This document shows positions 1 through 24,719 of a DNA stretch of 64,000 nt, piece after piece. Position numbers and translations under genes: made by a program. This DNA comes from Lamellibrachia columna (lineage: Eukaryota > Annelida > Polychaeta > Sabellida > Siboglinidae), in the NCBI GenBank assembly GCA_963662155.1, contig OY759272.1, positions 44,295,590 to 44,359,589 on the forward strand, read 5' to 3'. Below the pieces are notes generated by a model. That model had not been told where the DNA came from and made no database searches. It worked only from the letters and a program-made list of their open reading frames with translations. Position 1 is the first letter of the stretch. Every line of letters begins with the position of its first letter.

Positions 1-330
1 CATATCAAAATCTAGACATTCTACTACTGGTCGAATTAAGTCCAACCATACTAACCCTGAATATCTACCTAAAATGCTACAAAATGTGTGTGCCACCGCC
101 CTAAACAAGAGTACAAACTTAAGAAATGTAATATGTACTCGATATGAGTACAATGTTATTCATTGATATAGTAATAGAAATACTGGAATCTGCCCAGGAA
201 AAAGCAGTTATGATTTACACGTAAATATTCGGCATATCAGTATACTGTGTGTAAAGTCTATAAATCATAGTAGACAGTTTGCAAAAAAGAAACATTTAAA
301 AATACTAACGTGTAGTTACTTATGCATGTT
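1..330. repeat. Dispersed repeat shared with 46.90-47.54 kb
   Basis: Bases 25-80 (tactggtcgaattaagtcca and following) and 160-245 (ctgcccag, cacgtaaa) match two blocks around 46.91-46.97 and 47.45-47.53 kb in the same order. No convincing coding potential. Confidence 0.6.
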
Positions 331-1082
331 TAGGTGGTGGTGCGCATTTTCGTTCAAAGCACATGTTACGCATTGCTGACAACGTGCATGTATAATGATA
401 GTATAATTTTGTAGTTGTGATCGTCCGTTGTTGGGGGAGGTATGTAAAAGAAATGCTGATGTATTGCGAACATCGGTTTTAGAGAGAGCAAGAATGTTTA
501 ATTTTCCTCTGTCTAAATAATGTTTTATAATTATGATTATTGTTTTCAAGAAAGCATATGTCGTTCCTTAACCTATTGAAATGGATATTCCACTCCGGGT
601 CCCTGAAGTGACGTGCATCTTCATTCGCTAAGTAGCGCAATGTTTTGCAGTGAGAGAGAACGGACAAAAATAGCAGTGCAGAATCCGGGACTGCTTGAAG
701 ATTCCAGCGAAATCCTCACAGCTCGAGTTTCCCCAGAGTTAAAATTGTGTTTGTGTTAACACAAATGAAGGATTCCTCAAACCGTTACGTTGTGTGCTGC
801 ATGTTGTTGCATGTGTGCGATGACATTGTGACACACCGTAAGCAAGCCCTATCTGCTAGAGGGCGCCACACTTCCTCAACGTGTACCTCTTCCGAGCCCC
901 TACATGAGATTGCAACGAACGACTATGACGCGAGAACACCCACTCATCAGAGTAGGCTGCGTCCTGCGACACATCCTTTCCGGAGAAGTTGCGCCGATTT
1001 CACACGTTTTCTAGCTTACCGTAACAACAGCGGACATATCTTGTTAATTACCGAATATGGGGTTGCATTAATGTATCGATAT
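330..1082 (-). repeat. Duplicated downstream flank of FMO gene A
   Basis: Aligns by eye along its length with 26.78-27.63 kb, which occupies the same place after gene B. Shared landmarks are gacgtgcatcttcattcgct, aatcctcaca, tctgctaga.ggcgccacac and gttaattaccgaat. It is either the last intron plus 3'UTR or plain flank. Open frames here are not conserved between copies, so I do not call a gene. Confidence 0.7.
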
Positions 1083-12212
<11,130 letters not shown>

Positions 12213-12219
12213 GGTGCTC

Positions 12220-12960
12220 CTACAAATAACTACATAACCTGAAGAAACTGTCTGTGCACTACATTTATGCCTGCCCAACTTTGTCATAGCGGAATATGAC
12301 GGTTACTACACTTGCTGCTTCACTGGAACTATCGTTTTTCTTCCTGTGTTAAACAGATAAATGAATTAATGATAATATTTATAAATCTGCTTTTCTTTAT
12401 GCAACCATATGTCGTCATTCTACATTCGTAAATGTATTTCACAGATAATAAACGCAGTTCATAGTACTGTTTCCAAGTGGTACAATAGTATACTACTGCC
12501 AGACTACCACAATGTTTTAATTGTTGTATCTTTAGCGTGTTTATTCAACCTAGATGTAAGGCCTACATATAATTTTAATCGCAGTATATGGGTGTTCTGC
12601 TTGGTTTTGGAGAACAACATTGCCTGCTGAGATATTCAGTTGACAAGCTTGTCTTTTTGCAAAGGCCCGTGTCATTATAATAAACATGTATTTATGCACT
12701 GTCTGGAGAGACTCCGACCTTGGACTTTGAAACATGACGTAAACAGCGCAATCGAGAGCACGCCAATAATAAACTTCCAGTTCTTGTTTGGAGGGCACAT
12801 TTATAGGCCGAGGAGCAGCATGTTAACATCGACCAGTCATAAACTAATGAAATATTAGTTTATGACTGATACAATAACAGATCATAATGTATATCTTTAT
12901 GTGCATATGTGTGTAAATACGTGTGTTAGTGCGCGTGTGTGCGTACGTGTGTACGTGCTT
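12220..12960. other. Upstream region of FMO gene A
   Basis: Probably 5'UTR intron and promoter area. No TATA box or exon could be fixed. A (GT/GCGT)n tract follows. Confidence 0.35.
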
Positions 12961-12975
12961 GTGTGCGTATGTGTG

Positions 12976-13043
<68 letters not shown>

Positions 13044-13050
13044 TGTGTGT
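12960..13050. repeat. (GT)n/(GCGT)n microsatellite
   Basis: GT dinucleotide passing into GCGT tetranucleotide. Confidence 0.95.
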
Positions 13051-13059
13051 TAATTATAT

Positions 13060-14095
13060 GTTGGTGTGTGCACGAATGCATCTATGCATATATGTACGTA
13101 GGTGTTTATAACAGTATGCAGTCAGACGTTCTACATAACTTACCAGCGATATTTGCACAGTGAAGTTGGGCACGTTCGACAGCTAGAACCGAATGACACG
13201 AGTGACCCAATAGCACACGAGAGCTCGCTAGAGCTCGCGAGAACAAGCTGTTGCTGCAACAGGTGGCCTGATTAATGTGCAACGTGATTATGCCCGTTTA
13301 AGGGGTAAGACCACAGTTGACCTTCCTGTTTATTGTTTCACGAATGTAGGGCGTATTAAATTTCGATATGTGAATTTAAAGAATTCATATGATGTGACAT
13401 AAGTGCAATTGAGCAGGCATATTCACAGGTTTCTTTGTAGAAGCTATTGGCTGTGAAATGGTGCATTATTTTTAGAGTTTACCAGGCGGAGGCATTTATG
13501 GGGATTTTTCTGCTATGGGCCACGTGGGCGCATGAATACATGGCTATTTTTTTTTTTATAAATTGATGGACATCGCACGTCGGGGCGTTTTAAAAGAGCT
13601 GGAAGTATGTGATTTTGATAAAACTTGGTCAGCATGTCAATGAGATGATGGCAGTTGCTGTGAAAAAGTTTCAGAATTTTTAGTGGTCACGTTTTCTTAT
13701 AATCAGACAAAACATTAACATGGCCACCAATGCAATTCTCAACTGTGGTCTGACTCCTTAAGTTTATACAGCGTTACTTCGGTAGATGTTATGCTGAAAA
13801 AAACTACTGTTAATTAAATGTCATATATACACAACGAAGGAAATACCGTTAATCGTATGACCGCAACGGTGTATGAATTTGCAGACAGTTATATTACAAC
13901 AATTGTTTTGCGTTTTTGGGTAGCAAACGGAAAGAAATGGCTTGCATGCGCACATGTCTTCGCCTATGCTATAACACTTTTTCTTCTTCCAAGACCAATT
14001 CATAGTATTTCATAGCAGCAGTTGGGTTTATAAAAGGCAATGGTTATATTATTAATTTGTATTTAATAATTAAAGTTGAATATCACTGTTTTTTA
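13060..14095. other. No gene recognised
   Basis: Non-coding in appearance. The palindromic cluster at 13218-13245 (gagctcgctagagctcgcga) is the only local structure seen. Confidence 0.4.
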
Positions 14096-14099
14096 TAAC

Positions 14100-14335
14100 A
14101 TCATTATAATAATGACGTACATGTCATCCCTATTTGTAGGTGTGTGAATACTGCTGTGCTGGCTTTAGCTTGTTGGTACTACGTCATATTAATGACACGT
14201 ATACAAAACTGTTACCTACATCAATGTACATTTATAATGTCAGATCATTACACTGCCTTCGCGATATTTCATGTCGCTTAGAAGCACCAAATAAAACAAA
14301 TTACACCCAGTTATGTACCATACTGTAAGATATAT
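14100..14335. repeat. Dispersed repeat, copy 1
   Basis: Matches 22076-22375 (tttgtaggtgtgtgaatact, ggtactacgtcatattaatg, aattacacccag). Likely a non-autonomous element; class unknown. Confidence 0.75.
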
Positions 14336-14339
14336 GCCT

Positions 14340-14608
14340 CCCCCTTCTTATCTTCTTCGGGGCCGCACGCAATGCTCCGGAAGGCATTTCTGACAGATGG
14401 AAATGTGTTTTAATTGTCCGTCTTCTTTGCGCTCGCCAGGGCGAGATTTATAACTGAATTTGTACTCACTCGACCAGTGAGTACATAGAGTACTACATAA
14501 GTGTCGTCAACGCATTGTTCCAGGTTCGAAGGGATTTTAATCGTGTACATTGGACGGTCTCATACATAGTAGTAATATAATCACTCTCTTTGACAGTAAA
14601 AATAGCAG

Positions 14609-14610
<2 letters not shown>
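14340..14610. other. No gene recognised
   Basis: Contains a perfect 9-nt palindrome gtactcact / agtgagtac at 14462-14484. Confidence 0.4.

Positions 14611-14699
<89 letters not shown>
14611..14699. repeat. (AT)n microsatellite
   Basis: About 88 nt of AT dinucleotide. Confidence 0.97.
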
Positions 14700-14702
<3 letters not shown>

Positions 14703-16495
14703 CTTAAACCGTAAAAAGTAGTGAATGTAAACATCACTTAAAATGTACAGAGACTCTTAAACTCTAGAAGATTTGACAGGTAAATGCTGACCGGAAATGT
14801 TGAACTCTAATGCTAAAGCAGGTATGGCCCGCCAGGACCACCCTTACTGAAAATGTGGATGCATAAAATTCGGCATTACTACATAACTCAGTGTGAATTT
14901 AAAATTGTCTTGCCCGCCCATTGGAAACAGAGATAAGGGAGAACTGAAAGGTCTAAACATTACCATCAATCTTTGGCACCATATGGATTTGTCTATATCC
15001 ACTTGTGTGGTTTAACTGCAAGCTTTCCGAAACCTGCTTTTCTGTTGCTAATCTAAGCTTAGTACATCAATTACACACCAACTAATGACTTAATAACATT
15101 AGCTATTAAAAACGAAATAAATCAAACTGGCACATACTTTACTTTCCTCCCACACGTTTTTCGTTCAAAAGGATGTGATGTTTTAACACAACAATTTAAA
15201 ACAACACTTAAAGGAGAGGTCCGTCTGATTGTGCTATCGTACGCCTAAACATCGAAGTTGCTAGAATGCAATGAAGAGTATGCCTTCAAGACAAACAGAG
15301 AGTATGCATGTCTTTGACATACTGGAAATATAGACGTTAGTGCATATACATGTTCCCTACAGTGTACCAAGAATACAGCATCGGTAGTGACATGCATTTT
15401 ACCATAGAACAAACGTCGGTACATCATACAATGTACAAGAGTAAAACATCGATCATCACATGCATGCTACAATGTACCAGAAAATACAACGGCACTTAAC
15501 AAACACTAATGAACATGTAGAATATACGTTCTACTCTATCCACCACTGATACAAACGCCGATTAACCAAATCAATGTCCGTTGGCATATAATCCAGTGCG
15601 TATCAATAATACACAGTTGTATATAAAGGCTACATAAACAATCATAAAAAATATGCTTCACAGTGCTAGGATAGAAGCAAGAATGCATCAACGATCCACA
15701 TAAATCAATTCGTGTGCTACGAGACGTATAATCTACCATCACGAACAAACACATAAGAACATGACACATATCCCGAAGTCTCCTCAGGAATCAGGATAAT
15801 TCAGCGCAATAGTCTTAACGTTTACTTAAACCGGAATTATTAGCTGTGTTTTACTGTCATTAATAGGCAACCACAAGTAACATAATAAGTAGCATAACTA
15901 TTAACCACTAATTAAATCAAACTGGCATATAATTTACAATATGTCGTTTACACAACAAACAATTGTTATGCAATAATTGTCACTGATATAATTTTATACT
16001 GTCAAACGTGGATATATTTATTCTGAATAAGGCTTGACGCGTCAACATTAAAAGTTGTTTAGTGTTCTCGTCAAACAAAACAGATGCTAACCGGAAAAAA
16101 CCCGTCGCGCCTCTTGCGCATAATATAACACTAACGTAATGATGAAATGGCGTAAATTGTTTGACGGAAGTACAACACGTAATTCGCGTTAATCTTTTGC
16201 TGTGTGCTGAACAATAGCGTAGGAATACCCACGCATGCCCAAATGGGTTCGAAATTAATCAAACGTCAGATCACCAATTCATTATACTGTCTTACTTTAG
16301 AGTGAACAATGTGTGTCAACACTGCGCGGGTTGCTTCCACTAAAGTAACGAACATCAATTACACTCGCAGGCAATTATTTTATCATATGTAATATTGATT
16401 ATGTATATATAGTAGCAGTTATGTTTATAAAAGTAATTGAAAATATAGTTTTTGCATTTAATACTTAACTGTGACCATCACATTCTTTATAATAC
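14700..16495. other. Intergenic, no gene recognised
   Basis: AT-rich. Loosely repeated blocks such as acatcgatcatcacatgcat and tacaatgtaccag occur at 15.35-15.48 kb. No coding or RNA feature supported. Confidence 0.4.
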
Positions 16496-16497
16496 AG

Positions 16498-18650
16498 CAT
16501 AGTATATGGGAGAGTTGTCGGGATTGGGACCCCTAACGATAAACTTGAATATTAATGCTTAATGCAGCTACAACTGAAATCAGACAATCTAAAAGAAGCT
16601 ATGAGCAAAAACTAGCATGTAACATAAAAAATGACAGCAAGAGTTTTTATGCATATGTCAGGAGTAAACAAAACGTACAAGACAAGGTTGGACCTCTAGA
16701 AGACAGTGCTGGAAATATAATATCACAGGGGTTTTTAATGGCAGAAGACCTAAATGGTTACTTCAGTTCAGTGTTTACCAAAGAAGATATTAGTTCATTA
16801 CCAGTTGCTGATGCTAAATTTCAGGGGGCTAAATCTGACTATTTAGGTCCGTTAGTTGTAACTCCAGAATTGGTAGCTAAGAAAATAAAGGCAATGAAGG
16901 GTAACAAATCACCGGGAGTGGATGGGATTCCTCAAAAATTACTAATGGAAACAGTAGAACAAATCAGTATACCACTTGCAAGAGTATTCAACTTGTCATT
17001 AAAAGAGGGAGTTGTTCCGTTTGAATGGAAAGAAGCAAACATCATACCATTATTTAAAAAGGGTTCGAGAAATAAGTCAGAGAATTACAGACAAGTGAGT
17101 TTAACGTCAGTGATTTGTAAATTATTAGAAAGGTTAATTAAAGACCATATGGTTGACTTCCTCGTTAAGCATAAATTATTAAATTAATCTCAACATGGAT
17201 TCCTTAAAGCGAGGTCATGCTTAACAAATATGTTATGTTTTTTGGAAGAAATCACTAAGTGGATAGACGTGGGATCGCCAGTAGATATTATCTACTTAGA
17301 TTTTCAGAAAGCTTTTGACAAAGTGCCACATTAAAGATTACTACTTAAATTAAAAGCCCATAGTATCGGGGATAGCATAACTGACTGGAGAGAACAATGG
17401 CTGACTGACAGAAGACAACGAGTTGTAGTAGATGGAGAAGTTTTAAATTGGAAATCGGTTTTGAGTGGGGTACCTCAAGGATCAGTATTAGGACCTATAT
17501 TATTCTTAATTTATATCAATGACTTGGACGACAGTATAACAAGTAACGTACTGAAATTTGCGGATGACACAAAACTGTTTAGAAAGGTTAATACTGATGG
17601 GGATAAACAACATTTACAAAACGATCTAGACAGATTAGTGAAATGGTCTGAGAAATGGCAGATGTTGTTCAATTTTGGGAAATGTAAATGCCTACATACA
17701 GGACATAGGAACGTGAATGTAAACTATAAAATGGGAGATACTGTTCTGGGTACTACTGTAAAAGAAAAGGACTTAGGAGTTACAATAAGCGCTGATATGA
17801 AAGTTTCAGAGCAGTGTGGTATTGCAGCTTCAAAGGGTAATCAAATTCTTGGATTGATTAGAAGAAACATAACATACAAGGGAAAAAAGTTAATTATACC
17901 TCTTTATAAAGCAATAGTTAGACCTCATTTAGAATACTGTATACAAGCATGGAGACCATATCGTAAGAAGGATATGGATACGCTTGAACGCATACAAAGG
18001 AGAGCAACTAAAATGATTCCAGAACTGAGAGACTTTAGTTATGAAGAACGCCTGAAAGAATGTGGTTTAACAACTCTAGAAACAAGGAGGTTAAGAGGAG
18101 ATCAGATTGAAGTTTTTAAGATATTGAATGGGTATGAAAATATTGATAGAAATATGTTTTTCTTACTCAAGAAGGATAGCAGAACTAGAGGGCATGAGGT
18201 AAAATTAGTAAAGGATCAATGTAGATTGGACATCAGGAAGCACTCGTTCTCACAGAGGACAATAAATGAATGGAACAAATTGTCTACAGATTGTGTAACT
18301 GCTAGCAGCGTGAATATGTTTAAAAACAAGGTTGACACATATCTCAGGAGGGCGGGCTATAAGTAGATGAACATTGTAGGACTCTCGATAAGCCAATGGC
18401 TTCCTTGTCCACTTGCCATCTGGGCCTTTGGCTTGGATGGCAAATCTTGTTAAATCTTGTTACATATAGACGCGAACACAAATTAATTGATGTAAACAAT
18501 ATACTAACATCGAGTTTATATTTGATTTTCAACAAGCTATCAATCACCAGAAAATCATAGATGATGATTTAAATTACAAAACGGTCCAGTCATGGCCACG
18601 GTTTCCTCGATTGGACCATCTATGCAATGTCTTCGATTGGACGAAAATGA
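16498..18650. mobile_element. Second pogo-family end, split by a LINE
   Basis: Bases 16507-16552 (gagagttgtcgggattggga, cccctaacgataaacttgaat) are the reverse complement of the right end of the 3.8-6.6 kb element, next to a TA. The matching continuation (atatagacgcga, aattgatgtaaacaatata) reappears at 18464-18510, after the LINE. Subterminal gattggac motifs occur at 18612 and 18635. The far end is lost at an (AT)n tract. Confidence 0.75.
16553..18464 (+). mobile_element. CR1/L2-like LINE copy 1 (5'-truncated)
   Basis: The reading frame 16555-18366 encodes the linker and reverse transcriptase but has two in-frame stops, TAA at about 17186 and about 17332, where copy 2 has TCA and CAA. Motifs are NKSPGVDGIP, YLDFQKAFDKV (RT motif A), PQGSVLGP (motif B) and KFADDTKLFR (motif C), then the connection domain (LEYCIQAWRPYRKKDMDTL). 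The short 3'UTR ends in two copies of aaatcttgtt. The 5' truncation and 3' end are fixed by the unoccupied pogo sequence at 6.53-6.56 kb. No endonuclease domain is present. Confidence 0.9.
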
Positions 18651-18653
18651 AAA

Positions 18654-19023
<370 letters not shown>

Positions 19024-19539
19024 CTGTATTGATCACAAACAAAACAAAACTCTGCTTAAAATGCATTTACCCTGTTGCGAACATTGTGACATTATTTAAA
19101 TTATTATTTAATTTAAATAATGTAACAATGTGCGCAACATGAAATCGGTTGACTTCAAACTATCAAAAATAGCATATGTAATGGCCAACTTTATCCATTC
19201 CATTGATTCCGCCTATATGCATATTTTGTATTGTCCAATGAGAGAGAAACGGAGAGTTTTGGCATCGGGTAATTTTCCCTCATCTCTTTGTTTCATAGAT
19301 AAGAATAATAAGTTATATTTGTGATATGTTATAGTTAATTACTTCCCGAATAACTAATTAACCAACTTATTGGATTCATACATTTCTTTAAAAGGTCATT
19401 CATAATTAATATATTTCAATGACATACACACAATAAAACACCACTAAGGAGTAGAGAAACTTGATATAACAAAATTAAGTATGTAAATTGTATTCCACAA
19501 TTACACATAATTAATTATTTCATGAATCACTAATTAACC

Positions 19540-19760
19540 GACTTAATTAGACATACATACATGCAAACATGACAATTGTTTTACATGCATTCATAGACAC
19601 CTGAACAATTCCACAATTACACATAATTAATTATTTCATGAATAACTAATTAACCGACTTAATTAGGCATACAGACATGCAAGCATGATAATTGTTTTAC
19701 ATGTATTCATTGTTAGTCATAGACACCTGAACAATTTCAATGACATTTTCAATAAAAAAA
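19540..19760. repeat. Tandem duplication of about 120 nt
   Basis: The block starting ccacaattacacataattaa is repeated once with few changes (about 19498, 19550 and 19610 landmarks). Non-coding. Confidence 0.6.
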
Positions 19761-19804
19761 ACAGAAACTAGACATAATGACAATTGTTTTTCATGTATTC
19801 ATTG

Positions 19805-20010
19805 TCAGTCATCAACAACATCCTTCAAAGCTGTGAGTGTACGCGGAATCACACGGTCATGTTCAGTGTACACAAACAACACATGACCATTCAGGACGTC
19901 TTCACCAACACAGGGCAAGGTAGCGAAGTTGTCTGTTAAATGCTGCGTAGCAAGTCCAACTTTGGCAGCAGGATTGCAGGAGCCTTCCGTTTCTTTTTTG
20001 GAGGCATCTT
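19805..20010 (-). CDS. Candidate terminal exon of an unrecognised gene
   Basis: Acceptor ttaatttcag, then an open frame of 67 codons (begins DASKKETEGSCNPAAKVG, includes GHVLFVYTEHDRVIPRTL, ends DVVDD) to TGA at 19807-19805. GC content and codon quality are better than the surroundings. No ATG is needed if it is a last exon with two bases carried from upstream. I do not recognise the protein. Upstream (20573-20607) a CCAAT motif and a TCACGTGA E-box occur, but no first exon was identified. It could also be a TE relic. Confidence 0.4.
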
Positions 20011-20472
20011 CTGAAATTAAAATGTATAATGTATTAATTACTATGTAACATTATCCAGATTATAGATACTAAAACAAGATTCGATATAGTATACTTAAGT
20101 GTGCATATCATGTGTTCAATTAATATATAATCAGACCCACGTACCACTCAAATAACCTAACTCCTACAGCTTGTGTATTAAGTATACATCACATAAACCA
20201 CAACCACACAAAAGACATACAAGTAGTTTCAATTACAATTTACAGTAAAAATGGCTTCTTTTTGTGTTGAATCACCTTTTGTGTTAGCTCCAAAGTCCAA
20301 TAGACTGAACATCCAACAGAAGCAATGTCAATGAGGATTGCTCAATCAAATGATCTAAGTGCATCAAATAAACAATCACTATCAATTAAAACGACCAAAT
20401 ACTAAATACTCACACTAAGTTACTGTCTAACATTAAGTAAAAACAACTGATGTAGCAGAATTGCATTGAAAC

Positions 20473-20476
<4 letters not shown>

Positions 20477-20522
<46 letters not shown>
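20477..20522. repeat. (AT)n microsatellite
   Basis: Short AT tract. Confidence 0.95.
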
Positions 20523-20524
<2 letters not shown>

Positions 20525-20888
20525 CAGCAAACAAGCTTAAATGCACATGTCTTTGTTTGTAAGCACTTGCTGGTTAGCCAATGAGGACGCCTAAAACATG
20601 TCACGTGATCACCGGGCTGGCGACAACAACGATTGAGAACGATCAGAAATCGGCAATCATCCACTAATCCATATTATTGTATAAGTTACCAACAATCCAT
20701 AACTGGCTAAAATATAATAACATTAATATTGGCTGCCTTAATTGCACAATTAAACATGGTTTTTATGGTAAAATAAAACAGTGGGTGATCGTTTGAATTT
20801 GTCAACATCGACATTTCTCGGAGCTAACATCGTTTTTCACGCGGCTAAAAACAAATACTTCTCTGCCATAGATTTCTCCCAAACTTGG

Positions 20889-21263
<375 letters not shown>

Positions 21264-21264
21264 C

Positions 21265-22075
21265 ATTTGTATAAAGTTTAAAAATTTCATATCCTTAACT
21301 TCAAGATGAATATTGACGCTGAAAATGACGCTCGATTTCAAAATGTCACAACTTTCAAAGTTTCCCTTCGATATCAACAATTCGAAAACGAGGTAGCAGG
21401 GGAACTAGTGAACTATGTCATCAGTATGGTTGTTGCTTGGAAATCCCTCAAATAGACCGATGACGCTACAGAAAATGGGTCGACCCCTTTCCCCGAAGCG
21501 CTCTGCAGAGAAACGCTGCTCGCAGCCGAAGCGGCTGCCGCGGGGTGGCGGAGTTTGTTACGTACCTACTAATAGTTACTAACCTACTATACTAAATTAT
21601 ATAGTTACTAACCTACATTTGTCGTCCGTCTTTCTGGTGGGTATAACCTTTTTACGTGCAGTAACATATTCCTTCCCTTCCGCTCTCAACTTAGTCCGCT
21701 TATTTCTGCCCCATTCAGACTAATCTCTCTGTCTTTTACCATGTACTTCTCCTGCATCAACTAGTACAGGTTGAGGCCCAACATAGGCTACCATTTTTTT
21801 CCGCTACCGTAACCCCATCTGGCGACCAATGCCGAGTATTAACTCAAAACTAGGCCAACTCCAGGTGTTGGGACATTGTTTAAATCAGAGCGATTAAGCT
21901 GGATCCTATTAAGTGGCTTTACTGATGGACTTGGGTCATTATTTTCACTAGGCACGTAGCCATTATGCATGTGACCAACATGGCATAGTTAAGTCAATTC
22001 TGACCAAATTTGGAGATGGGACGGTATTGAAGTCAGGTATTAAGTTATATTAATAATAATATAACTATAATAATG
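21265..22075. other. No gene recognised
   Basis: Includes a locally GC-rich stretch (21475-21555, gaagcgctctgcagagaaac) and tandem actaacctac motifs near 21570-21615. No supported exon. Confidence 0.35.
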
Positions 22076-22375
22076 TAATGTACACGTCATATCCCTATTT
22101 GTAGGTGTGTGAATACTGCTGTGCTGGCTTTAGTTTTTTGGTACTACGTCATATTAATGACATGTATACAAAACTGTTGCCTACATCAATGTATATTTAT
22201 CATTTCAGATCAATGCACTGCCCTGGCGATTTTGCATGTCGCTTATTTGAATGTGTATGAACACACAATTAATTTTCGTTTTAATCGAATCCATTTATTT
22301 ACAATTTTCTCATGTTGTGTTGTCTTCATCACACAAATTACACCCAGCTGTGCATCATATGTGATATATAACATA
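22076..22375. repeat. Dispersed repeat, copy 2
   Basis: Counterpart of 14100-14335. It runs directly into a LINE fragment. Confidence 0.75.
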
Positions 22376-22618
22376 CAAGGAGAAAAAGCTAATTTTACAT
22401 CTGTATAAAGCAATAGTTAGGCCTCTTTTATAGTACTGTGTACAAGCTTGGAGATCATATCGTAAAAAATTATATAGATACGCCTGAAAGACTGCAGAGG
22501 AGAGCAACTAAAATAATTCCAGATCGAAGAGACCTTACTTATGAAGAAAGACTGAAATAATGTGATCTAACAACCCTAGAGAGAAGGCGGTTAAGAATAC
22601 ATCTAATTGAAATTAGAC
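22376..22618 (+). pseudogene. Fragment of the CR1/L2-like LINE family
   Basis: Aligns with 17875-18115 of LINE copy 1 (aaagcaatagttaggcct, ggagagcaactaaaataatt, gaagaaagactgaa) but is much more diverged and has stops. It shows the family has been present for a long time. Confidence 0.85.
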
Positions 22619-22619
22619 T

Positions 22620-24488
22620 ATGTGGCAATTACAAGACAACTGTTAACCCTCAGTTGAAAACAGTGTCCCCACCGAATATCAACATTGATGATATTCTGGC
22701 TGACTTGGCTGGTGGAGTTAAATTCTCCAAACTTGACCTAGCGAATGCGTACAATCAAATTGAGGTTTCCGAGGAATCTAGGGAATACTTCACCATAGCA
22801 ACGCATAAGGGTATATTCCGACACAACAGGCTAGTCTTTGGCAAAACCACGGCACCTGCAATCTGACATAATGCTATAGAGAAAGTGTTACAGGGTTTAC
22901 CAGGTGTCAATGTATATCTCGATGATATCCTTGTGTCAGGGAGAACAGAGTCAGAGCATTTGAGAAATTTCGGTAGGGTGTTTGAAAGACTGGCAGAATT
23001 CGGTTTAAAGCTGAATCGAGATAAATGCGAATTCTCCAGATATTATCTCGAGTATCTGGGTCACGTGATTGATACCCAAGGTATTCACAAATTGGCGGAC
23101 AAGATAGCCGTCATAATAGATGCACCTAGACCCACTGATGTGAGTTCATTGAGGTCGTTCATTGGCATGGCAAACTATTATCGAAAGTTTGTGCCAGACT
23201 TTGCTTCCACACTCCATCCTCTCACTACCTTGCTTGAGAAGGATAGGAAGTTTTAGTGGACAGACATGATGGATGAGGCGTTTCTAGCAGTGAAACGTAC
23301 TCTAGGCAAGTCCGGGTTTCTGGTGCATTTTGACAGCAGTCTCCCCGTGACAGTTGCATATGATGCATCGCCAGTTGGTTTAGGAGCGGTGCTTTCTCGC
23401 ATTATTCCTGATGGAGAGGAGCGACCGATTCAGTTTGCATCTCGCTCGTTGACGAGAGCAGAGCAACATTATTCACAGATCGAAAGAGAAGGACTAGGAG
23501 TCACTTTTTGCGTGACCTTCTTCGCGACCAGGTGAACGCGTACACATCGACTAAGCAGGTCCTGTGGATGGGAAAATGCTTCTCATTGTTGTAGACTCCT
23601 ATTCCAAATGGCCAGAAGTTGTCATTCAAAACAGTACGACAAGTGAAGCTACAGTGAATGCACTGAAAACGATATTCAGTAGAGGGGGAATTCCTCACAC
23701 TTTGGTCTCGGACAATGGTCCACAGTTTAAGTATCAGGAGTTCAAGGACTTCCTGGACTGGTTGGGAGTGTTGCACAAACCTACATCGCCATATCATCCA
23801 AGTTCTAATGGGCAAGCTGAGCGATTTGTGCAAACTGTAAAGCAGGCTTTAAAAGCTATGGCATCGTCAGGGGAGTCACTCCAGGTTATACTGGATAAGT
23901 TCCTCCTGGCATATAGAAATGCTCCGCATGCTTTCACAAGGGAAATGCCAGCAGTGCGTTTCATGGGTAGACAGCTACGCACTCGACTTGACAGTGTGAA
24001 ACCGGATAACCGACGGTTAAACAAACGGTTAGAGAAACAGATGGAGCGTGGTTCTCAAAATCTGAGATAATTCAGGGAAGGAGACATGGTATGGGTTCGA
24101 GATTACCATGGGAAAATAAGTGGGTCCCAGGAATTATAAACAAGACGTGTGGTCCGTTGACGTATCAAGTCGCTGTTTCTAAGGGATTGTGGAAACGCCA
24201 CATTGACCAATTGGTTCAAGGGTAAACTCAAGTAACATGCCTCTGACACAGTTAGAATTGACTGCAGCGACTGATGGTCATGACTGTTTGGTTGACACTA
24301 TACCATCACTGAATCAGACAAACGACAGTGCCAGTGGGTTGACGTATGAAGCCCCTCAACAGCAATCGGTTCAGGATAAGTCTAGGCCTACTGCAGAATT
24401 GGTAACTGCTACCCAAGTGGAGGAGGAAACACATCTGCGACGGTCTTCTCGTGTGAGTAAGGCACCATATAGGCAAGATCTGTAGTGT
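22620..24488 (+). pseudogene. Ty3-type LTR retrotransposon pol (RT-RNaseH, integrase)
   Basis: The frame starting CGNYKTTVNPQL contains FSKLDLANAYNQI (RT motif A) and YLDDILVSG (catalytic YxDD), with stops at 22866 (TGA) and 23256 (TAG), then RNase H (VAYDASPVGLGAVLS). Sequence between RNase H and the integrase core is deleted, removing the HHCC zinc domain. The integrase core (23564-24070) has VVDSYSKWPE, VSDNGPQF and SSNGQAER, the D,D,E triad. A frameshifted C-terminal module (GLWKRHIDQLVQG in other frames) and a final RRSSRVSKAPYRQDL block follow. The element is dead and gag and protease are absent. Confidence 0.9.
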
Positions 24489-24719
24489 AACATAGATTAG
24501 TGAGCTTCTCTGTAGTGTAACATATATAAGTGAGCTAGTGGACTCTAGTTACATTAGTTTAGTTAGCAGGACATTGTTGAATACTAGTGTAGTGTTGAGT
24601 TACATTGCTAGTGCATAGCTATGTTATTATAATAATCAGGTAGATTATTTCACTGTAGGCATACAGAAGAAGTTATATTGTTGTTAGTAGATTTCTTCAT
24701 AATTATTACGGGAGGGAAA

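Noticed and set aside
19969..20005. PPKKKRKA nuclear-localisation-like peptide as a small ATG-initiated protein
   Set aside because: That frame stops after 23 codons, while the overlapping frame is open for 67 codons behind a good acceptor.
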